DNA from: Selenomonas sp.
GTDB taxonomy: Bacteria > Bacillota > Negativicutes > Selenomonadales > Selenomonadaceae
DNA: 59,358 bases
Assembly (NCBI GenBank): GCA_022773585.1
Contig: JALEZZ010000074.1
Location: forward strand, 1-59,358
Direction of reading: 5' to 3'
Position 1 is the stretch's first letter. Each line of letters begins with the position of its first letter. Below, one piece after another: positions 51,433 to 59,221 of this stretch. The notes beneath the pieces were generated by a model. The model was given only the letters and a program-made list of their open reading frames with translations, was not told the origin of the DNA and made no database searches. A program made the position numbers and the translations under genes.

Positions 51433-51470
51433 AACCTTGTTTGATGGACTTTCTCAAAACTGCATAACGT

Positions 51471-51653
51471 CGGACAGGTGTCGCAAGACTCAAAAGAGAA
51501 GCCGGTTGGAAGCCGGCGCGGTCCCGCCACTGTAGGGGGAGCGCATCCGCACGGGAAATCAGGAATTTCCCGCGAACGTCACTGGAAGGGGCAGAGCCCT
51601 TCTGGGAAGGCGCGGATACGCGATGAACCAAGCCAGGAGAACTGCCTGTTCCG
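51471..51653 (+). ncRNA. Cobalamin riboswitch
   Basis: Outer stem CGGACAGG with CCTGTTCCG. Conserved blocks: GCCGGTTGGAAGCCGGCG, CGGTCCCGCCACTG, and the B12 box GCCAGGAGAACTGCCTG. It precedes the exported CbiK gene. Confidence 0.95.
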
Positions 51654-51710
51654 AAGTCACCGCATGACCCACGAACGATGGGGAGGGGACTTGGAGCGAC
51701 GAGCTTTCAG

Positions 51711-51748
51711 CCTTTCTTTCCGTGTGGGGAGAAAGGTATTTTTGTTTT
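51711..51748 (+). terminator. Riboswitch terminator before exported cbiK
   Basis: CCTTTCT pairs with AGAAAGG with an inner GC segment, followed by TATTTTTGTTTT. It is the likely expression platform of the cobalamin riboswitch. Confidence 0.75.
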
Positions 51749-51780
51749 ACTGTTTTCGCTGTTTTTAGGGGGAATTTCTC

Positions 51781-52776
51781 GTGAAGAACTGGAAGAAAAT
51801 GCTCGTTGCCTCGCTCGCTTTTTCGGCTTGCCTTGGCTTTGCACCGCAGGCTACGGAAGCTGCCTACACGCTGAATCCGGAAGTCAAGGATGCAACGCCA
51901 GCACTGAAGGAAGCCGCACAGATCGGCGTGCTGAAGCACGAGACGCCGGAGCTGCAGAACGAAGCGAACAAGGACGCCATCGTCGTCATGAGCTTCGGCA
52001 CGACGTTCAAGGATACGCGCGAAAAGACGATTGACGCTACGGTCGACGCCATCAAGAAGGCGCATCCGGACGTCAAGGTCGTCACGGCCTTCACGAGCCA
52101 TATCATCATCGATCGCATCCAGGCCAAGGAAGGCATCAAGTATCCGACGCCGGAAGAGGCCATGAAGGAGCTCAAGGACGACGGCTACAGCCGCATCGCG
52201 ATTGCGACGCTCGATGTCATCCCGGGCATGGAGTATGCCTATGACAAGGCAGTCTATGACAACTACAAGAACCAGTTCAAGAAGATGACGCTCGGCACGT
52301 CGCTGATGTATTGGCAGGGCCAGGAAGATCAGGCCGATGACGTCACGGAGACGATTAACGCTCTCAAGAGCCAGTTCCCGAAGCAGGGCAAGGATGATGC
52401 CATCCTGATCATGGCACATGGCACGCCGCAGGTCTCGAACGCCTATTACTCCGTCATCCAGGCGAAGATCAACGAGATGGGCCTCAAAAACGTCTATGTC
52501 TACACGGTCGAAGGCTGGCCTTCCCTTGAGACGGTCATGCCGAAGCTCAAGGCAGCTGGCATCAAGCATGTCACGCTCATGCCGATGATGATGGTCGCCG
52601 GCGACCATGCGAACAACGACATGGCAGGCAGCGATCCGGACAGCCATAAGTCCCAGCTCGAAGCTGCTGGCTTCAAGGTTGATGCCTACATCCACGGCAT
52701 CGGCGAGAACAAGCAGATTCGCGACCTCTACGTCAAGCGCGCCAACGACGCCTGGGATGCCCTCGAAGCGAAATAA
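51781..52776 (+). CDS. Exported sirohydrochlorin cobaltochelatase (CbiK-P type)
   Basis: 331 residues. A signal peptide of about 28 residues (KNWKKMLVASLAFSACLGF, cleavage after TEA-A) directs it out of the cytoplasm. The mature part is CbiK: VVMSFGTTFKDTREKTIDAT, the metal-site His in LIMAHGTPQVSNAYY near residue 220, and the second in MVAGDHANNDMAGSDPDSHKS near residue 280. GTG start with AGGGGG upstream. It is controlled by a cobalamin riboswitch. Exported CbiK is known in Desulfovibrio, where its purpose is debated. It could load or store cobalt or tetrapyrrole in the envelope. Confidence 0.9.
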   Translation: MKNWKKMLVASLAFSACLGFAPQATEAAYTLNPEVKDATPALKEAAQIGVLKHETPELQNEANKDAIVVMSFGTTFKDTREKTIDATVDAIKKAHPDVKVVTAFTSHIIIDRIQAKEGIKYPTPEEAMKELKDDGYSRIAIATLDVIPGMEYAYDKAVYDNYKNQFKKMTLGTSLMYWQGQEDQADDVTETINALKSQFPKQGKDDAILIMAHGTPQVSNAYYSVIQAKINEMGLKNVYVYTVEGWPSLETVMPKLKAAGIKHVTLMPMMMVAGDHANNDMAGSDPDSHKSQLEAAGFKVDAYIHGIGENKQIRDLYVKRANDAWDALEAK

Positions 52777-52818
52777 TCTTGCGTCCAGAAGCCACTCTCT
52801 GCGATAGCTCGCAAACTT

Positions 52819-52839
52819 AGCCTCCCTCTCAGAGGGAGG
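52819..52839 (+). repeat. First hairpin of repeat copy 6, left of the IS element
   Basis: AGCCTCCCTCTCAGAGGGAGG directly abuts the left inverted repeat of the IS1182-type element. The rest of the repeat lies at the right end of the element. Confidence 0.75.
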
Positions 52840-52873
52840 CTGCTGAAAAAGTCCCTTTAGTGGGTCGATTCTT

Positions 52874-52905
52874 ATTGGTACTTCCTGTATAATAGAAGTA
52901 CCAAT
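52874..52905 (+). promoter_or_regulatory. Transposase promoter -10 inside a perfect inverted repeat
   Basis: ATTGGTACTTC and GAAGTACCAAT form an 11-bp inverted repeat whose 10-base loop holds TATAAT minus its flanks. It is 21 bases before the transposase ATG (GGAGGA lies between). In read-through RNA it would form a hairpin next to the ribosome binding site and could limit expression. Confidence 0.55.
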
Positions 52906-52925
52906 TTGCAGGAGGACCGACCGCC

Positions 52926-54401
52926 ATGCTGAATCCAGTAGAACAACTGAAACTCAGCGAATACGCAGGATTGTATGACCGCATCATACCGGAAAATCAC
53001 ATCCTTCGGAAATTCAATGAGCTTGTAGATTTTGACTTCATCTACGAAGAGCTTGAAGAAAAGTACTGCCTGACAAATGGCAGGATAGCAATCTCGCCCA
53101 TCATACTCTTCAAGTACCTCATCCTCAAGGTCATGTACAACATGTCGGATCGGGACCTCGTCGACCGTTCACGCTATGACATGTCCTTCAAATACTTTGT
53201 CGGACTGCGCCCGGAAGACGATGTCATCAACCCCTCCACGCTCACAAAGTTCCGCAAGCTGCGCCTCAAGGACGGGAATCTCCTCGACCTCCTGCTCAAG
53301 AAATCCGTCGAAATCGCTCTCACGAACGGCGTCATCAAAAGCAAGAACATCATCGTGGATGCCACGCACACCAAGGCGCGCTACAACCTGAAGTCAGCTT
53401 GGCAGCAGCTCATGGAGCAGGCGAAGCTCCTCCGCAAGACGGTGTACCAGGACGATTCCGAGGAATGGAAGTCGAAGTTCCCAAAGAAGATCGAAAACGG
53501 CCTCATCGAGGACGCGCTGGAATACTGCGAAAAGCTCCTCGCAACCATCGAGGCAGAACCGAAAACTGCAGACCGTCCCGCCATCCGCGAGAAGATCAAC
53601 CTCCTGCGCGAAACGGTCGAAGACCATGCCGAGCACCTCGCCCAGTCCAAAGACCCGGACGCCCGTGTCGGCCACAAGACGGCGGACACGAACTTCTTCG
53701 GCCACAAGACCCACATGGCCATGACGGACGAGCGCATCGTCGCAGCCGCCGTTGTCACGAGCGGCGAAAAGAGCGACGGCGAGCAGCTTCCTGCACTCAT
53801 CGAGAAAGTCCGGGCGACCGGTCTCGAAGTCGAAAACGTCATTGGTGATACTGCCTACTCCGGGAGGGACAATCTTGCACTCGCTGAATCTGAAGGAGAC
53901 CCTGAAAAGAAGTTCAACCTCGTTTCCAAATTGAATCCCGTCATTTCCAATGGTTCTCGCGATGAAGGAGAGAATGGCTTCACATTCAACAAAGATGCTG
54001 ACATGTACGTCTGCCCTGCAGGGCACATGGCGATCCGCAAGGAAGTGCACAAGCCCAAGAAAAAAGGAAAGAACCTCCGCATGGTCTATCATTTTGATGT
54101 CGAACAGTGCAAGCACTGCCCGTATGCGGAAGGCTGCTACCGTCCCGGGGCAAAGTCAAAGACCTACAGCATCACGATCCTGAGCGACCTCCATCAGAAG
54201 CAGAAGGAATTTCAGGAAACAGAAGAATTCAAGAAGCTTGCCGCAACGCGCTACAAGATCGAAGCGAAAAACGGCGAGATCAAGCAGCGGTACGGATACG
54301 ATGTAGCATCGTATTCGGGCCTGTTAGGCATGGAAATCCAAGGGGCAACTACGCTCTTTGTAGCAAATATCAAGAGGATTCTCCGCTTGAAGGCGGAATG
54401 A
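52926..54401 (+). CDS. IS1182-family transposase
   Basis: 491 residues, full length. N-terminal helix-rich domain with DRDLVDRSRYDMSFKYFVGL near residue 78, first Asp in NIIVDATHTKARYN near residue 142, second in VIGDTAYSGRDN near residue 306, a Cys-rich segment (DVEQCKHCPYAEGCYRPG) near residue 398, and the Glu in YKIEAKNGEIKQRYGYD near residue 450. The DDE triad is complete and no frameshift is seen, so the element may be active. AGGAGGAC precedes the ATG. Confidence 0.93.
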   Translation: MLNPVEQLKLSEYAGLYDRIIPENHILRKFNELVDFDFIYEELEEKYCLTNGRIAISPIILFKYLILKVMYNMSDRDLVDRSRYDMSFKYFVGLRPEDDVINPSTLTKFRKLRLKDGNLLDLLLKKSVEIALTNGVIKSKNIIVDATHTKARYNLKSAWQQLMEQAKLLRKTVYQDDSEEWKSKFPKKIENGLIEDALEYCEKLLATIEAEPKTADRPAIREKINLLRETVEDHAEHLAQSKDPDARVGHKTADTNFFGHKTHMAMTDERIVAAAVVTSGEKSDGEQLPALIEKVRATGLEVENVIGDTAYSGRDNLALAESEGDPEKKFNLVSKLNPVISNGSRDEGENGFTFNKDADMYVCPAGHMAIRKEVHKPKKKGKNLRMVYHFDVEQCKHCPYAEGCYRPGAKSKTYSITILSDLHQKQKEFQETEEFKKLAATRYKIEAKNGEIKQRYGYDVASYSGLLGMEIQGATTLFVANIKRILRLKAE

Positions 54402-54523
54402 GGGAAGAATTCCCTTAATATGCAACGATTTTTCATGCCCGTCTGCCAGGAAAGCCTGCTTCAAGCAACCACAGCTTCCCTGTGGATAACTAATTCCCCT
54501 CAATTTGACACTTTTTTCAGCAG

Positions 54524-54612
54524 CCTCCTCAGAGGGAGGGGGACCGCGAAGCGGTGGTGGGAGTCCCCTGTACGTCAAATTAATCCGTACGTTTGAACTT
54601 CCGCGGGTGCGA
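54524..54612 (+). repeat. Dispersed palindromic repeat, copy 6, right part (subtype B)
   Basis: CCTCCTCAGAGGGAGG, second hairpin ACCGC-GAA-GCGGT, GGTGGGAGTCCCCTGTACG and tail CTTCCGCGGGTGCGA. It continues the copy broken by the IS1182-family element. Confidence 0.8.
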
Positions 54613-54620
54613 TAGAGAAT

Positions 54621-54665
54621 AAAAGAAGGAGCAGTTGCAGCCACTTTGCAATCGCTCCTTCTTTT
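54621..54665 (+). terminator. Long hairpin before the ABC exporter genes
   Basis: AAAAGAAGGAGC pairs perfectly with GCTCCTTCTTTT; an inner TTGCA/TGCAA pair extends it. It is followed by GTGTTACAATG, where TACAAT could be the -10 of the next gene. Confidence 0.75.
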
Positions 54666-54704
54666 GTGTTACAATGAATCAATACCACGAAGAGGGGGAA
54701 ATCC

Positions 54705-55472
54705 ATGGGAACACCCATGATGGAGCTAGAGAACCTCACGAAACAGTACCCGCACAAGGATGCGAGCGGGAAGAACACGTACAAGACGGCCGTCGACAAG
54801 CTCACGTTCTCTGTCGGCAAGGGCGAGGCGTTCGGCCTGCTCGGGCCGAATGGCGCGGGCAAGACGACGACGATCCGGATGCTGACACTCCTGATGGAGC
54901 CGACGTCCGGCACGATCCGCTATGACGGGCAGGACGCCCGCGCCCATGCACAGGACATCAAGCGCCTGATCGGCGTCGTGCCGCAGCATGTCAATTTCGA
55001 CCAGGACCTCACGGTCGGGGAGAACATGGAGCTCCACGCGCGTCTGCACCACATGGGACGCCGCGAGCGCGAAGCGCGCATCCATGAGCTGCTGCACTAT
55101 GTCGAGCTCGAAGATGTGAAAAATGACGGCGTGCGTCGCCTCTCGGGCGGCATGAAGCGCCGCCTGCTCATCATGCGGGCGCTCATTCATCATCCGCGCG
55201 TGCTATTCCTCGACGAGCCGACCGTCGCGCTCGACCCGCAGGTGCGCCGCCGCATCTGGGAGCTCATCCGCACGATGAAAGAGCAGGGCGTCACGGTCTT
55301 TCTCACGACGCACTACATCGAGGAGGCCGAAGCGCTCTGCGACCGCGTCGCGATGCTTTCGCAAGGGCACCTCGTTGATCTCGACAGCCCGGCGCATTTC
55401 AAGGAGAAGACAGGCCTGCCGACGCTCGAAGATGTCTTTTTGAAGCTCACGGGAAAGAAGGTGTCGTCATGA
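54705..55472 (+). CDS. ABC exporter ATP-binding protein (drug/antibiotic type)
   Basis: 255 residues. Walker A GPNGAGKTTTIRML near residue 50, Q-loop VVPQHVNFDQDLTVGENM, signature RRLSGGMKRRLLIMRALI near residue 148, Walker B VLFLDEPTVALDPQVRR, H-loop LTTHYIEEAEALCDRV. This is the DrrA/NodI-like subgroup, which works with ABC-2 permeases to export drugs or lipids. Two in-frame ATGs lie at the start; the first follows GAGGGGG. The stop overlaps the permease start. Confidence 0.9.
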   Translation: MGTPMMELENLTKQYPHKDASGKNTYKTAVDKLTFSVGKGEAFGLLGPNGAGKTTTIRMLTLLMEPTSGTIRYDGQDARAHAQDIKRLIGVVPQHVNFDQDLTVGENMELHARLHHMGRREREARIHELLHYVELEDVKNDGVRRLSGGMKRRLLIMRALIHHPRVLFLDEPTVALDPQVRRRIWELIRTMKEQGVTVFLTTHYIEEAEALCDRVAMLSQGHLVDLDSPAHFKEKTGLPTLEDVFLKLTGKKVSS

Positions 55473-56224
55473 GCAGCGTTTCGGGAGCGCTTTTCGACAT
55501 CTGGACGGTGTTCTGGCGCGACTGGGTCGTGCTGAAACGCCGCATGACGAAATTCATCCTTTCGCGCATGGTCGCGCCAATGCTCTATCTCGTGGCGTTC
55601 GGCTGGGGGCTCGGCCGCAGCATCCAGATCGATTCGGGCACATATCTCGACTTCCTCGTGCCGGGCATCCTCGCGCTGAATTCGATGAACATCAGCTTCA
55701 ACAGCATCACGCCCGTCCATGCCGAGCGCATCTACCACAAGAGCCTCGAAGAGTACATCATCGCGCCCATCTGGCCGCCGGCCTTCGTCATCGGCAAAGT
55801 CCTCGCGGCCGTGCTGCGCGGCTTGATTTCGTCGGCGATTATCTTCGTGCTCGCACTGGCGTTCGGCGCGCATTTCTTTTTGACGCCGGCGTTCCTGCTC
55901 GTGCTCGTGCTGAACTGCGCTATCTTTGCCGAAATCGGCTTCCTCGCGGCCATGAAGATCAACACGTATGAGGAGATGGGGCAGGTCAACACGTACATCC
56001 TGCTGCCGATGTCGTTCCTCTGCGGCACGTTTTTTTCGACGCATGCGCTGCCAGACCTCGTGCGCTACGTCATCGAGCTCCTGCCGCTGACGCATACGAG
56101 CTACCTCCTGCGCGGCATTGGCGCGGGGCAGGACGTCGCCATGAGCTCGGCGCTCGTGCTTGCGGCCTATGCCGTCGTCTGCTTTCTCTGGGGCTGCCAT
56201 GCCTTTTCCCGCCTGCGGAAATAA
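55469..56224 (+). CDS. ABC-2-type transporter permease
   Basis: 251 residues with six membrane helices. ABC-2 marks: LYLVAFGWGLGRSIQ, FLVPGILALNSMNISFNS near residue 75, the EEYIIAPIWPPAFVIGKVLAA coupling region near residue 92, and the LPMSFLCGTFFSTHALPD segment near residue 182. It overlaps the ATPase gene (ATGA). Together they make a two-gene exporter whose substrate is not evident. Confidence 0.9.
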   Translation: MSSVSGALFDIWTVFWRDWVVLKRRMTKFILSRMVAPMLYLVAFGWGLGRSIQIDSGTYLDFLVPGILALNSMNISFNSITPVHAERIYHKSLEEYIIAPIWPPAFVIGKVLAAVLRGLISSAIIFVLALAFGAHFFLTPAFLLVLVLNCAIFAEIGFLAAMKINTYEEMGQVNTYILLPMSFLCGTFFSTHALPDLVRYVIELLPLTHTSYLLRGIGAGQDVAMSSALVLAAYAVVCFLWGCHAFSRLRK

Positions 56225-56249
56225 TTTCACCAGTTAGGAGAATTCACTT

Positions 56250-57101
56250 TTGTTCAAGACCATCCTGCATCATCATGCGGCGTCCTGCGACGACTGCACG
56301 AAGCTCTGCTGCACGAAGATTGAGGATTTCGGCGTCAAAGCCGGACGCCTCACGATTTTCGACCACGTCAACCTGCATGTCCACTGCGGCCAGCTGACCG
56401 CGCTGATCGGCCCGAACGGCGCGGGCAAGAGCACGCTTTTAAAAGCCATCCTCGGCGAGGTGCCGCATACAGGCAAGCTTCATTACGTCGATGCCAAGGG
56501 CAAGCACACGGGCCATCCCGTCATCGGCTACGTGCCGCAGTACCTGCGTTTCGACGTCAGTGCGCCGACGAGCGTGCAGGACATCTTCTGCGCGTGCCTG
56601 ACGCGACGTCCGGTCTGGCTGTTTCCCGCGGGAAAATTGCGCGCACGCATTGAAAAAAGCCTTGCGCGCGTCCATGCCGAACATCTCATCGACCGGCGCC
56701 TTGGCGCGCTCTCGGGCGGCGAGCTCCAGCGCGTCCTGCTCGCGCTCGCGCTCGACCCGATGCCCGACCTGCTGCTGCTCGACGAGTCCGTCTCGGGCGT
56801 CGACCAGAATGGCCTCGAACTTTTCTATGAAATCGTTGCCGACCTGCGCGAAAAAGAAGACATGGCCATCATCCTGATTTCGCATGACCTCAACATGGTC
56901 GCAAAGCACGCCGACCAGGTCGTGCTGCTGAACAAGGGCGTCATCTGCTCCGGCACGCCGGAAGAAGTCTTTGCCGATGCGCGCACAAAGCATATCTTCG
57001 GCCTGCTCGCGGGCGAGACGGCGCGCGAAGCGGCGGCGGACATTCCCGAGAGCGGGGCCGCAGAAACCGCAGAGCCGATGGAAGGAGGGGAGCGCGGATG
57101 A
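56250..57101 (+). CDS. Metal ABC importer ATP-binding protein (ZnuC type)
   Basis: 283 residues. An N-terminal His/Cys-rich stretch (HHHAASCDDCTKLCCTKI) could bind metal. Walker A GPNGAGKSTLLKAIL near residue 56, VPQYLRFDVSAPTSVQDI, signature LSGGELQRVLLALAL near residue 152, Walker B LLLLDESVSGVD (Glu-Ser in place of the usual Glu-Pro), H-loop LISHDLNMV. The C-terminal tail is Ala/Glu rich. TTG start after AGGAGAA. The stop overlaps the permease start. No zinc-binding protein gene accompanies it here. Confidence 0.88.
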   Translation: MFKTILHHHAASCDDCTKLCCTKIEDFGVKAGRLTIFDHVNLHVHCGQLTALIGPNGAGKSTLLKAILGEVPHTGKLHYVDAKGKHTGHPVIGYVPQYLRFDVSAPTSVQDIFCACLTRRPVWLFPAGKLRARIEKSLARVHAEHLIDRRLGALSGGELQRVLLALALDPMPDLLLLDESVSGVDQNGLELFYEIVADLREKEDMAIILISHDLNMVAKHADQVVLLNKGVICSGTPEEVFADARTKHIFGLLAGETAREAAADIPESGAAETAEPMEGGERG

Positions 57102-57940
57102 TATCGATTTACGCCGTCTTGCAGACGCTCCTGCCGTTCGAGTGGGCAGGGCATCACTTCATGCTCAATGCGTTCCTCGCCATCTTGCTCGTGACACCGC
57201 TCTTCGGCCTGCTCTCTACGATGGTCGTCTCGAACCGCATGGCATTTTTCTCTGACTCGCTCGGCCACGGCGCGTTCACGGGCATCGCCATCGGCGTGCT
57301 CCTGGGCTCCGTCTCGCCGCTCCTCTCGCTCGTGCTGTTCTCCGTCGCGTTCGCTGTCTTCATCACGTACATCCAGAACAAGAGCACAGCTTCGACCGAC
57401 ACGATTATCGGCGTCTTTTCCTCGACGGCCATCGCGCTCGGCCTCATGATGATGAGCTATGGCGGGGGATTCAACAAGTTTTCGTCGTACCTCATCGGCG
57501 ACATCCTGAGCGTCACGCCCGACGACATCGGCGCGCTCGCCATCATCTTCCTGCTCGTGCTCGCAGCGTGGGGCGTGCTGTTCAACCGCCTGCTCGTGCT
57601 CTCCATCAACGCCTCGTTCGCGCGGAGCCGCGGCATCCCGTCATTCTGGATCCAGAGCGCGTTTGCGGCGCTCCTCGCAATCATCGTTTCCATCAGCATC
57701 CAGTGGGTCGGCATCCTGATCATCAACGCCCTGCTCGTCCTGCCGGCCGCCGCCGCGCGCAACGTCGCGCAGAATGTCAAGCAGTATCACGCCGTCTCCA
57801 TCCTCGCCGCCCTCGTCTCCGGCATCACGGGCCTGTTGCTCGCCTACTACTTCAACATGGCCGCCGGCGCCACCATCGTCGTCGTCTCGGCCGGCGTATT
57901 CTTCGTGACGCTGGCGCTGAAACCGTATTTTGTGCGGTGA
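57098..57940 (+). CDS. Metal ABC importer permease (ZnuB/TroC family)
   Basis: 280 residues, about eight membrane helices. Family marks: MVVSNRMAFFSDSLGHGAFTGIAIG near residue 48, IGVFSSTAIALGLMMMS near residue 103, and LIINALLVLPAAAARNVAQN near residue 206, where the Zn/Mn family motif lies. It overlaps the ATPase gene (ATGA). With the ATPase it makes an importer for Zn2+ or Mn2+; the binding protein must be elsewhere. Confidence 0.9.
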   Translation: MISIYAVLQTLLPFEWAGHHFMLNAFLAILLVTPLFGLLSTMVVSNRMAFFSDSLGHGAFTGIAIGVLLGSVSPLLSLVLFSVAFAVFITYIQNKSTASTDTIIGVFSSTAIALGLMMMSYGGGFNKFSSYLIGDILSVTPDDIGALAIIFLLVLAAWGVLFNRLLVLSINASFARSRGIPSFWIQSAFAALLAIIVSISIQWVGILIINALLVLPAAAARNVAQNVKQYHAVSILAALVSGITGLLLAYYFNMAAGATIVVVSAGVFFVTLALKPYFVR

Positions 57941-57959
57941 GATTTCTTGATTGGGTATC

Positions 57960-57988
57960 TTGAAAGATATACGCAATGCGTATATAAT
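57960..57988 (+). promoter_or_regulatory. hicAB promoter with a palindromic operator
   Basis: TTGAAA, 17 bases, TATAAT. The spacer holds the perfect palindrome TATACGC-AAT-GCGTATA, which overlaps the -10 box. It is a good candidate for the HicB autorepression site. Confidence 0.8.
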
Positions 57989-58008
57989 ACAGTGTAAGGA
58001 GATAAATT

Positions 58009-58194
58009 ATGACGGGTGCCGAGTTGAAAAGATTCCTGCGAAAGAATCAATGCAAGTTTTTGCGACATGGTGGCCGACATGACCAATGGGTGAACAAAGC
58101 GAATGGCAAGATTTTCATGGTGCCACGTCATGATTCGCAGGAAATGAAAAGCGGAACAGTCGATGCCATCCTGAAAGAAGCAGGCATCAAATAA
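58009..58194 (+). CDS. hicA: HicA-type toxin (mRNA interferase)
   Basis: 61 residues, dsRBD-like fold. The family core KRFLRKNQCKFLRHGGRHDQ contains the active-site region with conserved His (GRHDQW), then KIFMVPRHDSQEMKSGTVDAIL. AAGGAG precedes the ATG. It is the first gene of a toxin-first operon, as usual for HicA. HicA cleaves mRNA independently of ribosomes in tested systems. Confidence 0.9.
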   Translation: MTGAELKRFLRKNQCKFLRHGGRHDQWVNKANGKIFMVPRHDSQEMKSGTVDAILKEAGIK

Positions 58195-58211
58195 TCAATG
58201 GGGGATTGGAA

Positions 58212-58655
58212 ATGGCAAAATATGTGTATCCGGCTGTTTTCACGCCGGAAGATGGTGGCTACGTCGTCGCGTTTCCAGACTTTGGCGGTGCGACGCAGGG
58301 CGAAGATGTCGTAGATGCCATTGACATGGCTGCGGACTTTCTGGGATTCGCATGTTGGAATGCAGAGCATGATCATGCAGAACTAAAAAAGCCGACGCCG
58401 CTCGAAGAGGTTGCGGTTCCTAAAAATGGATTCGTGAACCTTGTGACGGCTGACACAGAAGCTTATCAAAAAATCATCGACCGCGAAAACAATCCCATCA
58501 AGTATGCCAGAGAACAGGCTGGAATGAACATCAAGGCACTTGCAGAACTTCTCGGTGCCCCCTATCGCACAGTACAGGACTGGAATGCTGGTCGCAGGAT
58601 GCCGCCGAAATGGATGCAGGCACTCATCGTGGAGAAAATTGAAACAGCTTCTTGA
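58212..58655 (+). CDS. hicB: HicB-type antitoxin with helix-turn-helix domain
   Basis: 147 residues. N-terminal partial RNase H-like fold: YVYPAVFTPEDGGYVVAFPDF and GDVVDAIDMAADF-type helix. The C-terminal HTH domain (MNIKALAELLGAPYRTVQDW) should bind the palindrome in the promoter. ATG chosen because GGGG lies 7 bases upstream; a TTG 6 bases earlier is too close. It neutralises HicA and probably represses the operon. Confidence 0.9.
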   Translation: MAKYVYPAVFTPEDGGYVVAFPDFGGATQGEDVVDAIDMAADFLGFACWNAEHDHAELKKPTPLEEVAVPKNGFVNLVTADTEAYQKIIDRENNPIKYAREQAGMNIKALAELLGAPYRTVQDWNAGRRMPPKWMQALIVEKIETAS

Positions 58656-58672
58656 CTGAGAAAAGCCTTTAA

Positions 58673-58710
58673 AAGCCAGAATCTATCGTTTGAATGGATT
58701 CTGGCTTCTT
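58673..58710 (+). terminator. Terminator after hicB
   Basis: AAGCCAGAATC pairs perfectly with GATTCTGGCTT around a 13-base loop, then CTTTG. Confidence 0.85.
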
Positions 58711-58726
58711 TGTATTCCGATTTGTC

Positions 58727-58754
58727 TTTACAGGGGGGGCATTTGTAGTAGAAT
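58727..58754 (+). promoter_or_regulatory. Possible promoter of the DUF4352-like gene
   Basis: TTTACA, 16 bases (starting with seven G), TAGAAT. Confidence 0.55.
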
Positions 58755-58801
58755 GAAAGACAGATAGAGCTGTATGAAGTTTGAAGGAGATGGTCGAAGT
58801 G

Positions 58802-59221
58802 ATGAAAGCCTTCAAGATTGGATGCCTGGGCGTTGTCGTGATTCTTGCTTTTGTAATGGCTGTTGGTTTCTTTACGTTTTTGATGATGCCAAATTCTGCG
58901 AAGAATGATGGAGGAACGTCTTCTTCAAGTCAGCAGGCATCGTCGAGTTCGTCTGCGAAGCAGAAGCAGCAAATGGAAGACTATACGTGTGAGATTCAGG
59001 GCCTTGGAAAAGTGAAGGGCGGATACACTTCGAATGTCGGTGTGGCAATCTACAAGATCGAGCAAGTACCAAGCTTGGGACAGAATCGGTTTGCGCATAC
59101 AGAGGCACAAGGGAAATTCATCGTCATTTCGATGGTCGTATCGAACGGTCAGAAGGATGCGATCACGGTCAACGCGAATAGCTTCAAGTTGAAAGATGAA
59201 GAAGGTCGGGAATATAGTTAA
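58802..59221 (+). CDS. DUF4352-like membrane-anchored protein, probably frameshifted
   Basis: 139 residues to the stop. One membrane helix or signal anchor at about residues 10-32, a Ser/Gln/Lys-rich linker, then the start of a DUF4352-like beta domain (GKFIVISMVVSNGQKDAITVNANSFKLKDEEGREYS in parts). The stop comes directly after GREYS, where this domain normally continues. A second frame downstream (FQLAWQTDNIDTNF, then GGILDGKIV) looks like the rest, and a further shift gives VVEASS. GTG directly before the chosen ATG is an alternative start; AAGGAG is further upstream. Function unknown. Confidence 0.55.
   Translation: MKAFKIGCLGVVVILAFVMAVGFFTFLMMPNSAKNDGGTSSSSQQASSSSSAKQKQQMEDYTCEIQGLGKVKGGYTSNVGVAIYKIEQVPSLGQNRFAHTEAQGKFIVISMVVSNGQKDAITVNANSFKLKDEEGREYS

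Larger units (their letters stand above)
52838..54525 (+). mobile_element. IS1182-family insertion sequence
   Basis: About 1.69 kb with terminal inverted repeats GGCTGCTGAAAAAGT (left) and GGCTGCTGAAAAAAGT (right, read on the minus strand). It contains one intact transposase gene. Both ends lie inside a copy of the dispersed repeat; the first hairpin of the repeat is present on both sides with a 3-base difference, which looks like a target duplication. The exact ends may differ by a few bases. Confidence 0.85.
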
